DNA of 42,417 nucleotides. Source: JACQSR01 sp042577505 (lineage in GTDB: Archaea; Nanobdellota; Nanobdellia; Woesearchaeales; JACQSR01). Of the stretch, positions 8,075-16,566 are shown in pieces. The position numbers were made by a program, and so were the translations under genes. Position 1 is the stretch's first letter. Each line of letters begins with the position of its first letter. Under the pieces are notes generated by a model that was not told the DNA's origin, made no database searches, and saw only the letters and a list, made by a program, of their open reading frames with translations. The stretch covers positions 1-42,417 of the forward strand of contig JBHPEA010000010.1 of NCBI GenBank assembly GCA_042577505.1, written 5' to 3'.

Positions 8075-10261
8075 TTAGAATCTCTTATATCTCAATAGAA
8101 GAGAATTAGTTATTACACTTACTGAACTTGCTGCCATTGCTCCTCCTGCGATCATAGGACTAAGAAGCCAACCTGTAAAAGGATATAAAACTCCTGCTGC
8201 AATAGGGATTCCAAGGCTGTTGTAAAAGAGTGCCCAGAACATATTTTGTCTGATCTTGGTCATTGTTAATCTACTTAATTTGATTGCTTTAGGAATATCA
8301 AGAAGTGAATCTCTCATTAGGACTATACTGCCAGTCTCCATGGCAACATCGGTACCCGATCCCATAGCAATTCCAATATCTGCTTGGGCCAACATCGGAG
8401 CATCATTAATACCATCTCCAACAGCACCAACCTTCCCTTTCTTTTGGAGTTTTTTTACATAGTCTGCTTTTTGATATGGAAGAACCTCAGCGAAGTAATT
8501 ATCAATTCCAGCCCTCATTGAAATTGCCTTTGCGGTTCTTTCATTGTCACCGGTTATCATAAAAACTTTCAACCCAAGTTTTCTTAGTCTATTAATTGCA
8601 ATAGGTGAGTCTTCTTTTATTTCGTCTGCAACTGCAATCAAACCCAATATATTCTTTGCGTGAGATAAAATCATTACAGTTTTTCCTTCTTCTTCAAGTT
8701 TAGAAATGGCTCTTTCATGTTTTGATAAATTGACTTTTCTTTCTTTCATTAATCTAACATTACCTAAATAATACTCCTTGCCACTGAATTTTGCTTTGAC
8801 ACCTCTTCCAACTAGGGCTTTGAATCCACTAATTTTCTTGATTTTAGTTTTTTGAGATGTTGCTTTGTTAACTATCGCTTCAGCAAGAGGGTGTTCGGAT
8901 CCTTTTTCAATACTTCCTGCAATTTCCAATAACTTTTTTTCACTTGTTGCTTTACCGACAATTAGGTCTGTCACTTCAGGTTTTCCTTTTGTTATAGTGC
9001 CTGTTTTATCGAATACAATATATTTTAGTTTGTGGGCAGTTTCTAATGCGTCGCCCCCTTTGATTAAGATACCTTTTCTTGCACCTTTACCAGTTCCCAC
9101 CATTATTGCGGTAGGAGTTGCTAGTCCTAATGCACAAGGGCATGCTATTACTAATACTGCTACAGAAGCGATTAAAGCGAATCCCACATCTGCATCGACA
9201 ATAGAAAACCATACTAAAAATGTGGTAATGGCAATGGCTATTACAATAGGAACAAAATATGAACTGACCTTATCTGCAAATCTTTGGATTGGTGCTTTTT
9301 TTGTTTGAGCATCTTCTATTAGTTGAATTATTCTAGCCAGCGTTGTTTCGGATCCTACTTTTGTAGCTTTGAATCTGAAAGTGCCAGTTTTGTTTATTGT
9401 AGAACTCATTACAGTATCTCCTTTCTTTTTCTCGACAGGGATGCTTTCTCCAGTTACAAGACTTTCGTCTATAGAAGAATGACCTTCAGTAATCACACCA
9501 TCAACTGGTACTTTTTCTCCAGGTTTTACAATTACAATATCACCTTTTACAACGTCATCAATATTTATTTTAACCTCTTTTCCTTTTTTAATGACCGTTG
9601 CGGTCTTTGCTCCAAGTTTCATAAGTTTACTAATTGCTTCACCAGTTTTTCCTTTGGCCACTGCTTCTAAGTATTTGCCTAGAACGACTAAGGTGATTAA
9701 AACAGCAGATGCTTCGAAGTATTGATGACTACCAAAACCAAATAAAACTACAAATACTGAGAAGAAATATGCTGCACTTGTTCCTAATGCAATTAAAGTA
9801 TCCATATTGGATGTTTTATTCTGTAAAGCGGCCCATGCTCCCTGGTAGAACTGTTTACCAACATAAAATTGAACAGGAGTAGCTAAAAACCACATTATGT
9901 AATCTTGGAAAGGAATAGGACTTGACATGAAGAACATCCCTAGAATTAATGTGGGAATTGCGAACACCGAACTAAATATTACTTTAAATTTTAGTTTTCT
10001 TAATTCAGCTTTTCTTTCCTTTCTTTCCCTATTGAAGTCCCTTTCTTTAGAAACATATCCGTCATAACCTTTCTTCTTAATTGCATCAATTAATTTTTGT
10101 TCGTCAGTTATTTTCGGATCGTATGTTACACCTGCCTTCTCCGTTGAGAAGTTGACATATGCTTTTTTTACACCTTGTTCTTTTGCTAAAGCTCTATCTA
10201 ATACTAAAGCACAACTATTGCAGTGCATTCCACTAACTTTGATTGTAGTTTCCTTTATCAT
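8075..10261 (-). CDS. copA: Copper-translocating P1B-type ATPase
   Basis: CopA uses ATP to pump monovalent copper out of the cytoplasm. Domain order in 728 residues: an N-terminal HMA domain with G-M-H-C-N-S-C (11-17), paired membrane helices from about 92, the actuator loop with T-G-E-S (270-273), the transmembrane metal site C-P-C (374-376), the phosphorylation site D418-K-T-G-T, S-E-H-P-L (455-459), G-D-G-I-N-D (615-620), and Y-N ... M-A-A-S-S residues in the last two helices. C-P-C with Y-N and M-x-x-S-S is the Cu(I) subgroup signature. It is the last gene of the leftward copper island, 42 bases after the TauE fusion gene. Confidence 0.95.
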   Translation of the reverse strand: MIKETTIKVSGMHCNSCALVLDRALAKEQGVKKAYVNFSTEKAGVTYDPKITDEQKLIDAIKKKGYDGYVSKERDFNRERKERKAELRKLKFKVIFSSVFAIPTLILGMFFMSSPIPFQDYIMWFLATPVQFYVGKQFYQGAWAALQNKTSNMDTLIALGTSAAYFFSVFVVLFGFGSHQYFEASAVLITLVVLGKYLEAVAKGKTGEAISKLMKLGAKTATVIKKGKEVKINIDDVVKGDIVIVKPGEKVPVDGVITEGHSSIDESLVTGESIPVEKKKGDTVMSSTINKTGTFRFKATKVGSETTLARIIQLIEDAQTKKAPIQRFADKVSSYFVPIVIAIAITTFLVWFSIVDADVGFALIASVAVLVIACPCALGLATPTAIMVGTGKGARKGILIKGGDALETAHKLKYIVFDKTGTITKGKPEVTDLIVGKATSEKKLLEIAGSIEKGSEHPLAEAIVNKATSQKTKIKKISGFKALVGRGVKAKFSGKEYYLGNVRLMKERKVNLSKHERAISKLEEEGKTVMILSHAKNILGLIAVADEIKEDSPIAINRLRKLGLKVFMITGDNERTAKAISMRAGIDNYFAEVLPYQKADYVKKLQKKGKVGAVGDGINDAPMLAQADIGIAMGSGTDVAMETGSIVLMRDSLLDIPKAIKLSRLTMTKIRQNMFWALFYNSLGIPIAAGVLYPFTGWLLSPMIAGGAMAASSVSVITNSLLLRYKRF

Positions 10262-10303
10262 ATTGTATTAGTATCGTATTAAGTAGTATAATATGGTTGT
10301 GAT

Positions 10304-11740
10304 TTATGCACCACAGCCGCAGCCGCCACCACAGCCGCCCCCACAACCACCACCTCCACCGCAACCTCCTGCAGCTGGAAGTGGAGCTTTTTTAATTTCT
10401 TCTTGGATCTCTTCGATATTACTTATGTCTTCTTTCACGATGAAAGTCCCAGGTATCATACCCATCCAGCAACTGAAGGGAATTGTACCCTCTTCTGTTG
10501 GAGTGAATTCAATAACTTGGGTTCCTTGTTTTATGTCAAATTCTAGATCTAGTTTCGGAACATTAATTGCGTTGTTGCAACCAGTAATTTCTTTACCTTC
10601 AATAATCCATTTAACTGGTACATCTTTCTTTAAAACAAATTTATCAGGATTCCACCCTGCTTTTGTTACTTCCATGCGGATTTCTTGGAAGCCTTCATTT
10701 AGGACAATTCCACTATCATCATCAGAGGCTGCTAAAGCATTTGAAGTTAGAGAATTAAAATCATAACCTGTTCCTGTCAGTGCTAATCCTCTATTTAACA
10801 TTATGACTCCAAGAATGATTACGATAACTCCAGATGCTTTTAGAATCTTTTGAGTTGCCCTAGAACTTATGATGCTAGTGATATAACCAAATCCTAGCAT
10901 TACTGGTAATGTTCCTAATCCAAATAGGAATAATATTTTTGCTCCTTCAAGCCAACTCCCTGTTCCTGCTGCCATAATATATATCGCTTGTAAAGGTCCA
11001 CAAGCAATCATTAATCCGTTTAGCAAACCGATTGTTAAAGGACTATTTGATTCGCTTGATTCTCTTCCAAGAAATCTATTAACGGACGATGGAAGTTTTA
11101 TTTGGATTTTTCTCAATGCTGGGATAATATTTAGCATTTTCAATCCAAAGAGTACAAGGAATAATCCTGCAAGAATGCCAGCTACTCCCCTCATAACTGG
11201 AGTGAAGGCAATTATACTTCCTAAAAGACCAAATGCTGCACCAATGACAGTGTATGATATTAACTTACCAACTCCATATGAAATGTGCATATGATGGGGT
11301 TTTTTACCTTCTTTTACCCCTTTAGTTGTGTATGAAACAACAAATCCACCACACATACTAACACAATGAAAACCTGTTAACAATCCAACAAGAAGTAGTA
11401 AACCATATCCCATATTTTGACTTATCTCGGGCAGCTCAATTCCACCTACAAATTGAATAGCAAAGTACAATATAATTACTATTCCCAAGATTCCGAATGT
11501 CCAACCGAGCCAATTTAGTTTAGTATTATCATCGCAAATGTAACCCTTACTTTCAATTGCTTGTTTGATCTCATTAATGTTAGTCTTTTTGTCATCGAAT
11601 TCCACTGTTGTAGTTTCCTTGGAGTAATCTGATACAACGTGTACTATACCTTTAATTTCGGAAACTTTTTTCCCTATAATTTTTTCACAACTATCACAAG
11701 TCATACCTGCAGTCTTGATAGTCTTTTTTACATTTGCCAT
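10304..11740 (-). CDS. HMA - TauE/SafE membrane - cupredoxin fusion with Gly/Cys-rich tail
   Basis: Four parts are visible in 478 residues. An HMA copper-binding domain (about 4-70) carries G-M-T-C-D-S-C (12-18). A hydrophobic TauE/SafE/DsbD-like core (about 75-315) has G-F-H-C-V-S-M-C-G-G (123-132) and M-I-A-C-G-P (244-249). A cupredoxin-like domain (about 345-436) has C388 in T-G-C-N-N and C424-W-M-G-M as probable copper ligands. The last 20 residues are nearly all Gly and Cys, with cysteines at 460, 466, 470, 474 and 476. Such TauE-cupredoxin proteins are usually found with copper export genes; transport of copper or thiol equivalents is inferred. The start follows a GAGGTG site overlapping the preceding stop. 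Confidence 0.88.
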   Translation of the reverse strand: MANVKKTIKTAGMTCDSCEKIIGKKVSEIKGIVHVVSDYSKETTTVEFDDKKTNINEIKQAIESKGYICDDNTKLNWLGWTFGILGIVIILYFAIQFVGGIELPEISQNMGYGLLLLVGLLTGFHCVSMCGGFVVSYTTKGVKEGKKPHHMHISYGVGKLISYTVIGAAFGLLGSIIAFTPVMRGVAGILAGLFLVLFGLKMLNIIPALRKIQIKLPSSVNRFLGRESSESNSPLTIGLLNGLMIACGPLQAIYIMAAGTGSWLEGAKILFLFGLGTLPVMLGFGYITSIISSRATQKILKASGVIVIILGVIMLNRGLALTGTGYDFNSLTSNALAASDDDSGIVLNEGFQEIRMEVTKAGWNPDKFVLKKDVPVKWIIEGKEITGCNNAINVPKLDLEFDIKQGTQVIEFTPTEEGTIPFSCWMGMIPGTFIVKEDISNIEEIQEEIKKAPLPAAGGCGGGGGCGGGCGGGCGCGA

Positions 11741-11749
11741 GTTAACACC

Positions 11750-11953
11750 TCATTCAACACTGTATCCTTCCTTTTTTATTGCTGTTTTAATTTCTGCTTC
11801 TGTGGTTTTTGTCTCATCGAATTCAATCTCTCCTGTCCCTGCTTTACTATCAATTTTACTATTAGCTACACCGGTGTCTTGCAGTGCATCTCCAACCAAC
11901 ATTTCACAGGCATGGCAGTGCATGCCCTTGATTTTGAGTTTTATTTTTTTCAT
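11750..11953 (-). CDS. Small HMA-domain copper chaperone (CopZ-like)
   Basis: This 67-residue protein is a single heavy-metal-associated domain of the usual beta-alpha-beta-beta-alpha-beta length, with the G-M-H-C-H-A-C motif (cysteines 13 and 16) that binds Cu(I) in CopZ/Atx1 proteins. It probably carries copper to the HMA domains of the two larger proteins encoded downstream. Its start overlaps the stop of the thioredoxin-like gene by four bases, and 9 bases separate its stop from the next start, so it sits inside a tight operon. Confidence 0.92.
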   Translation of the reverse strand: MKKIKLKIKGMHCHACEMLVGDALQDTGVANSKIDSKAGTGEIEFDETKTTEAEIKTAIKKEGYSVE

Positions 11954-12279
11954 AGCTCACATCCTGTCAGAGTAGCAAGTCTAGCTGGAGTTTGACCGCC
12001 TAGATATTGAGCTCCGTTGATTTTCCAGGTAGGATAACTCCGAATACCTTCTTTTTTACAAACATCGCTAGATCTATCACAATCGACATAGTTTACATAT
12101 TTGAAATTCTCTCCAAATTCATCTTTCTGGTTTTTACAATGAGAACACCAATCTGTTCCATACATAATTGCATCACTTTCCCCAATGCATTGGGCAAACG
12201 ATTCACTTAGTTGTGGATCGTCTTCACAACCAATGAAGATCATTGGAGTTAAAAATATAAAAAATAAAAAAAATCTCAT
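11950..12279 (-). CDS. Thioredoxin-like lipoprotein with CSHC active site
   Basis: The 109-residue protein has a short hydrophobic leader (2-16) ending in I-F-I-G-C18, a plausible lipobox, so it is probably tethered outside the membrane. A minimal thioredoxin-like fold follows, with W44-C45-S-H-C48 as redox pair and the cis-proline loop S-Y-P-T-W (81-85). Further cysteines are at 31, 67, 74 and 107. Small proteins of this type commonly occur next to VKOR or DsbA genes. Overlap with the genes on both sides shows co-translation with the DsbA-like protein and the HMA chaperone; a role in thiol redox of secreted copper proteins is inferred. Confidence 0.85.
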   Translation of the reverse strand: MRFFLFFIFLTPMIFIGCEDDPQLSESFAQCIGESDAIMYGTDWCSHCKNQKDEFGENFKYVNYVDCDRSSDVCKKEGIRSYPTWKINGAQYLGGQTPARLATLTGCEL

Positions 12280-13073
12280 TTGGCTAACTCCGCATCAATA
12301 ATTTGTTTGAAGTTTTCAAATGGTTGAGCACCAGAGACTGCTTGTCCGTTAATGACAAATCCAGGGGTTCCTCTAACTCCGGCTGCAGCTCCAGCATCCA
12401 TATCTGCTTTAACTTCTGAAGCCATTTTTCCGGAATCAAGACAATCATTGAATTCGTCGGTATCTAATCCAATATCTGATGCAAATTGTTTATATGAATC
12501 TACACCACCTTTGACTCCTTTTTCAAACAATAAGTCATGCATCTCATAGTAATTTCCTTGTTCTCCAGCACACTCAGCGGCTTCGGCTGCTTTCTGAGCA
12601 TTAGGGTGGAAACTAAGTGGGAAATCTCTATAAACGAATTTTACTTTTCCTGTGTCAATGTATTCTTCTTGTATTTTACTCAATGTTTGACTGTAGAATC
12701 TTGCACAGAAGGAACATTCAAAGTCACTCCATTCAACTATTGTTACCGGTGCATCCTTATCACCTTTTATAGCGTCATCATCTATCAAATCCTCAGCATT
12801 TACTGTTGGAGTTGGTGGTGATGGTTGCGGGGTAGGTTGTTTTTCTGGAGGTTTCGGATCTTCTACTTTTACATCAGTATCGTCCTCAACCTCGAGAGTT
12901 ACTAATCCAGAAATCTGATACGATATAAATATCATGATTATGATTTGTAATACTATTGCAGTACCTACAAATTTCTGGAATTTATTCATTCCATGAGTAC
13001 CCCGATGGTGGGTTTCATGAGTTTTTTGATTTTCTTCAGCATGGTGTCCATGCTCTTTTTCATGTTCAGTCAT
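12276..13073 (-). CDS. Membrane-anchored DsbA-family thiol oxidoreductase with His-rich N-terminus
   Basis: The 265-residue protein has a His-rich N-terminal tail (eight His within residues 4-27), one membrane helix (about 36-56), a Pro/acidic linker (62-93) and a DsbA-like thioredoxin domain (about 94-265). The active site is F-E-C120-S-F-C123 and the cis-proline is in R-G-T-P-G-F (234-239). It should form or isomerise disulfides outside the cell, useful for the many Cys-rich surface proteins encoded here. It is first in the copper operon and follows a GAGGTG ribosome binding site. The His-rich tail, predicted cytoplasmic, could bind metal (inference). Confidence 0.9.
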   Translation of the reverse strand: MTEHEKEHGHHAEENQKTHETHHRGTHGMNKFQKFVGTAIVLQIIIMIFISYQISGLVTLEVEDDTDVKVEDPKPPEKQPTPQPSPPTPTVNAEDLIDDDAIKGDKDAPVTIVEWSDFECSFCARFYSQTLSKIQEEYIDTGKVKFVYRDFPLSFHPNAQKAAEAAECAGEQGNYYEMHDLLFEKGVKGGVDSYKQFASDIGLDTDEFNDCLDSGKMASEVKADMDAGAAAGVRGTPGFVINGQAVSGAQPFENFKQIIDAELAK

Positions 13074-13103
13074 TTATTTTCACCTCAAACTTTCTTTGTT
13101 CAT

Positions 13104-13161
13104 TTGTCTTATGACAATATGAGTATAAACTACTTTTAAAAGTAGGTGTGAAACTAGTTTC
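13104..13161 (-). promoter_or_regulatory. Copper-operon promoter with three palindromic elements
   Basis: Reading leftward there are three dyads. GAAACTAGTTTC (13150-13161) is perfect and CTACTTTTAAAAGTAG (13130-13145) is perfect with the TATA core TTTTAAAA at its centre. TTGTC-N4-GACAA (13104-13117) lies where transcription would start, about 25 bases past the TATA core. This is the layout expected for a repressor or activator that controls the operon starting with the DsbA-like gene; the membrane winged-helix gene ends at 13164, next to these sites. Confidence 0.6.
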
Positions 13162-13163
13162 AA

Positions 13164-13634
13164 TTACTTTTGGATAATAATATTGGTCATTCCTCTTCTT
13201 TTTCTATCTATTAACCCTCTACCCTCAAGTTTATCTAGAATTCGAGTTACTTTTACTTTACTAAATTCAGTTTCTTTAATAATATCACTTTGATAAACAG
13301 ATCCTTCACTTGCCATAACAACATTCATTATTTTTTTCTCTTCACGGTCCAATTTTTTTAATTTCTTTTTTCTTTCTTTATCGCTTATTTCGCTTGGTCT
13401 TTTTTGATCATCCTTCATAAAGAGAGCAATAAATAAACCAACTATGAAAACAATACCCATTAAGCTATAACTGATGAATTCTTGGGTTCTTAAAGTAACA
13501 TGCATGGGACAAGCGGCACCATGGGTGCATGTTGTATTTACAATACTTTGAAGAGCGCTATTGAACGAAACAACGACCAAAAAGAATATTAATGTTATTC
13601 CAATTATTAATAATCCCACGTGTTTATTCTTCAT
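13164..13634 (-). CDS. Membrane-bound winged-helix regulator with Cys/His/Met outer loop
   Basis: The 156-residue protein has two membrane helices (about 7-25 and 53-73), a short linker of basic residues and a C-terminal winged helix-turn-helix domain (about 95-156) ending R-K-R-R-G-M-T-N. This matches the archaeal membrane-associated MarR/TrmB-like regulators (COG2512 type). The loop between the helices, predicted outside, holds C36-x-H38-x3-C42-P-M44-H45, a dense set of soft-metal ligands. It lies directly upstream of the copper/dithiol operon on the same strand with palindromes in between. I infer a copper or redox sensor that acts on that promoter; binding is not shown by sequence alone. 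Confidence 0.82.
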   Translation of the reverse strand: MKNKHVGLLIIGITLIFFLVVVSFNSALQSIVNTTCTHGAACPMHVTLRTQEFISYSLMGIVFIVGLFIALFMKDDQKRPSEISDKERKKKLKKLDREEKKIMNVVMASEGSVYQSDIIKETEFSKVKVTRILDKLEGRGLIDRKRRGMTNIIIQK

Positions 13635-13697
13635 ATGCTCAGATTCCTAAATTTCTTTTAAAAAGGTTATGGAAGTTAACTCATTTTTAAAGGCTGA

Positions 13698-13723
13698 ATT
13701 ATGAAAGTGTTTGAATTCATAAT
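13698..13723. promoter_or_regulatory. Inverted repeat before TATA box of small conserved gene
   Basis: ATTATGAA (13698-13705) and TTCATAAT (13716-13723) form a perfect inverted repeat with a 10-base spacer, directly followed by CTTTATAAAT (13724-13733), a TATA box for the gene at 13772. The position just upstream of the TATA box suits a transcription factor site. It lies in the divergent spacer shared with the winged-helix regulator gene. Confidence 0.45.
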
Positions 13724-13771
13724 CTTTATAAATCAAGCAAATGTTCCAAAGTTACCAAAGAGGTGGATAAT

Positions 13772-14194
13772 ATGGCAATCGTAGGATTCAATTTTAATAA
13801 ACTAGATGTGAAAAAATCTGAAGTATCAAAAGGCGGAAAAATTAATATTAGTAATAATGTTTCTATTACTGATGTAGAACAACATGATGTTTCTTTAGGT
13901 AAAGAGAAACAAAATACATTGAAATTTAATTTTGAGTTTACTTCTAAATATGAACCAGATGTGGGGAATATATTATTAGCAGGTTCAACCATTTTTATGT
14001 CCGATCCAAAGAAGTCAAAAGAAATTATGGATGGTTGGGAAAAAGAAAAGAAAGTTCCTAAAGAAGTGATGACAGAAATATTGAATACTGTTCTTACGAA
14101 GTGCAATATTCAAGCTTTAATATTGAGTCAGGATGTTAATCTTCCACCTCCAATCCCATTACCAAAGATTAAACCTGAACAACAAAAAGAATAA
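13772..14194 (+). CDS. Conserved archaeal-type protein, possibly SecB-like fold
   Basis: This 140-residue soluble protein has an N-terminal beta-rich part (M-A-I-V-G-F-N-F, then I-S-N-N-V-S-I) and a helix near 90-110. Its C-terminal block N-T-V-L-T-K-C-N-I-Q-A-L-I-L-S-Q-D ends in a Pro-rich P-P-P-I-P-L-P. I recall similar archaeal proteins, always called hypothetical; the strand pattern and Pro-rich end resemble SecB-type export chaperones, but this is a weak inference. The ATG at 13772 is chosen because the in-frame GTG at 13763 lies inside the GAGGTGG ribosome binding site. Cdc48 follows 42 bases downstream, after T-rich DNA. Confidence 0.75.
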   Translation: MAIVGFNFNKLDVKKSEVSKGGKINISNNVSITDVEQHDVSLGKEKQNTLKFNFEFTSKYEPDVGNILLAGSTIFMSDPKKSKEIMDGWEKEKKVPKEVMTEILNTVLTKCNIQALILSQDVNLPPPIPLPKIKPEQQKE

Positions 14195-14236
14195 GGGAAA
14201 CTTTTTTAATAACTTTTTTCTTCTTTTCTAGCTCCT

Positions 14237-16513
14237 ATGGCAGTGAAAGATATCAAATTAAAGGTTGCAGAAGCAATTCAGGATGATGTGAATAAAGGTA
14301 TTGTTAGAATAGATTCTTCTCTAATGAATGAAATTGGAATTCATCCAGGAGATATTGTCGAATTAAAGGGCGAAAGAACTACTGTCGCGATAGCAGATCG
14401 TGCTTATCCTGGTGATATTGGTTTAAGGATTGTTAGAATGGATGGAATTATTAGAAGAAATTCTAAAACAGGGATAGGAGAAGTTATTTCTGTTTCAAAG
14501 GCAGATATTAAAGAGTGTAAAAAGATTATAATTGCGCCAGCAAGAAAGGGAATAATGATTAGGGCTTCTCCTGAATTGTTTAAACAAGGGCTGTTGGGAA
14601 GGGCAGTTGTAAAGGGAGACATTATTGCTTTAGGCGGTGCGAAAAGAAGACGGACTTCAATGACAGAATCACCTTTTTTCGATGATGTTTTTAATCTGTT
14701 TGATGAGAGTTTGATGGGTTTTGGTTTTGGAGACATTAAATTTGTAGTTTCTGATACGTCTCCCAAACAAGCTGCAATTATTACCAATCAAACAGAGGTC
14801 GTTTTTAATCCAGAAGCTATTGAGATTAAGGAAGATCAGATTCCAGAAGTTTCTTATGAAGATATTGGGGGGTTGGGCGAGGAAATAAAGAAAGTAAGGG
14901 AGATGATTGAACTCCCACTGAAACATCCTGAGATTTTTGAACGTCTTGGTATTGAAGCTCCAAAAGGGGTTTTACTGCATGGTCCACCTGGAACTGGAAA
15001 AACATTACTAGCTAAAGCTGTGTCTTCGGAAACAAATTCGCATTTTCTTGTAATAAATGGACCTGAGATCATGTCAAAATATTACGGTCAATCTGAAGAG
15101 AATCTTCGGAAGAAGTTTGAGGAAGCAGAGAAGAATGCACCCTCCATAATTTTTATTGATGAGATTGATGCTATAGCCTCTAAGAGAGAGGAGACAAGAG
15201 GGGAAGTTGAGAGAAGGGTTGTAGCCCAATTACTTTCTTTGATGGATGGTCTTCAGTCTAGGGGAAAAGTTGTTGTTATTGCAGCGACAAATGCTCCAAA
15301 CATTTTGGATCCTGCATTAAGGAGACCAGGTAGATTTGATAGAGAGATCGAAATTGGTGTTCCAGATAAAGAAGGTAGACATAAAATATTGAAAATTCAT
15401 ACTCGTAATATGCCGTTGGCTAAGAATGTAAATTTAAAAGATATTGCTGCAATGACACATGGTTTTGTTGGTGCCGATTTATCTGCGTTAGCTAAAGAAT
15501 CTGCTATGATAGTGTTGAGGAGGTTATTGCCAGATTTGAAATTAAAAGAAGAAGAACCAATTCCTAATGAATTGTTAGAAAAACTAAAGATAAGCCAAAA
15601 AGACATTACAGATGCACTCAAAGTTGTAAGGCCTTCAGCCCTGAGAGAAGTTCTTGTTGAAATTCCGAATGTTAAATGGAAGGATATTGGTGGATTAGAT
15701 GGAGTAAAACAAGAGTTAAAAGAAGCTGTTGAGTGGCCATTAAAAAATCCGCAAGCTTTCAAGCGTTTGGGTGTGAAGCCACCGAAAGGAATACTACTCT
15801 ATGGTGCACCAGGGACTGGAAAGACCTTATTGGCTAAAGCTGTTGCAAACGAATCCGAAGCTAATTTTATTTTGGTGAAGGGACCAGAATTATTATCTAA
15901 ATGGGTGGGAGAAAGTGAGAAAGCTGTGAGAGAGATTTTCAAGAAGGCTCGTCAAGTTTCACCTTGTATTATTTTCTTTGATGAAATTGATTCTTTGGCT
16001 CCTCGTAGAGGGATAAGTTCTGATTCTCATGTTTCAGAAAGAGTTGTGAATCAGATGTTGACTGAGATTGATGGTTTAGAAGTAATGCATGATGTTGTTA
16101 TTATCGCTGCAACAAATAGACCTGATATTGTTGATCCTGCTTTACTTAGACCTGGAAGATTTGATAGGATTATATTGACACCAACACCTGATGTAAAGAC
16201 AAGAGAAAATATATTTGAAGTTCATACCCAAGGGATGCCAATAAAAGGGATTAGTATGAAGGAACTCGCTGATAGTACTGAAGGGTATGTTGGTGCTGAT
16301 ATTGAGGCTATTTGTAGGGAGGCTGCCATCATTGCATTAAGAGTGGATATTAATGCTAAGGAAATAGGGAAGAAAGATTTTGATAAGGCTTTGGAGAAAG
16401 TTAGGCCTTCAGTAGATAAAGAAATTGAAAAAGCGTATGAAGAGTTGAAGAATCAGTTCTCATCTGCAAAAGCCAAACAGATGGAAAAGGAGATGCCCAA
16501 TTATTTTGGTTGA
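14237..16513 (+). CDS. Cdc48/VCP-type AAA+ unfoldase with two ATPase domains
   Basis: Archaeal Cdc48 (VAT/p97) forms hexamers that unfold proteins, feeding them to the proteasome. The 758 residues show an N-terminal double-psi barrel and N2 domain (about 5-195). The D1 ATPase has G-P-P-G-T-G-K-T (249-256), Walker B with D308-E309 and R-R-P-G-R-F-D-R. The D2 ATPase has G-A-P-G-T-G-K-T (523-530), D582-E583 and R-P-G-R-F-D-R. Both arginine-finger blocks are intact. The C-terminus is a short polar tail. A T-rich stretch at 14203-14227 includes a possible TATA element, and no ribosome binding site is seen, which suggests leaderless translation. Confidence 0.96.
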   Translation: MAVKDIKLKVAEAIQDDVNKGIVRIDSSLMNEIGIHPGDIVELKGERTTVAIADRAYPGDIGLRIVRMDGIIRRNSKTGIGEVISVSKADIKECKKIIIAPARKGIMIRASPELFKQGLLGRAVVKGDIIALGGAKRRRTSMTESPFFDDVFNLFDESLMGFGFGDIKFVVSDTSPKQAAIITNQTEVVFNPEAIEIKEDQIPEVSYEDIGGLGEEIKKVREMIELPLKHPEIFERLGIEAPKGVLLHGPPGTGKTLLAKAVSSETNSHFLVINGPEIMSKYYGQSEENLRKKFEEAEKNAPSIIFIDEIDAIASKREETRGEVERRVVAQLLSLMDGLQSRGKVVVIAATNAPNILDPALRRPGRFDREIEIGVPDKEGRHKILKIHTRNMPLAKNVNLKDIAAMTHGFVGADLSALAKESAMIVLRRLLPDLKLKEEEPIPNELLEKLKISQKDITDALKVVRPSALREVLVEIPNVKWKDIGGLDGVKQELKEAVEWPLKNPQAFKRLGVKPPKGILLYGAPGTGKTLLAKAVANESEANFILVKGPELLSKWVGESEKAVREIFKKARQVSPCIIFFDEIDSLAPRRGISSDSHVSERVVNQMLTEIDGLEVMHDVVIIAATNRPDIVDPALLRPGRFDRIILTPTPDVKTRENIFEVHTQGMPIKGISMKELADSTEGYVGADIEAICREAAIIALRVDINAKEIGKKDFDKALEKVRPSVDKEIEKAYEELKNQFSSAKAKQMEKEMPNYFG

Positions 16514-16566
16514 TTTGTTATTATTTTAACATTATGTTATTATATCATTTCTGAATCCTTTAGGTT

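Noticed and set aside
8865..9308. Plus-strand frame within copA
   Set aside because: Antisense shadow of conserved P-type ATPase motifs.
10293..10766. Plus-strand frame with long Pro/Gln run
   Set aside because: It is the antisense of the Gly/Cys tail and cupredoxin domain of the fusion gene; the Pro run is simply the complement of GGT/TGC codons.
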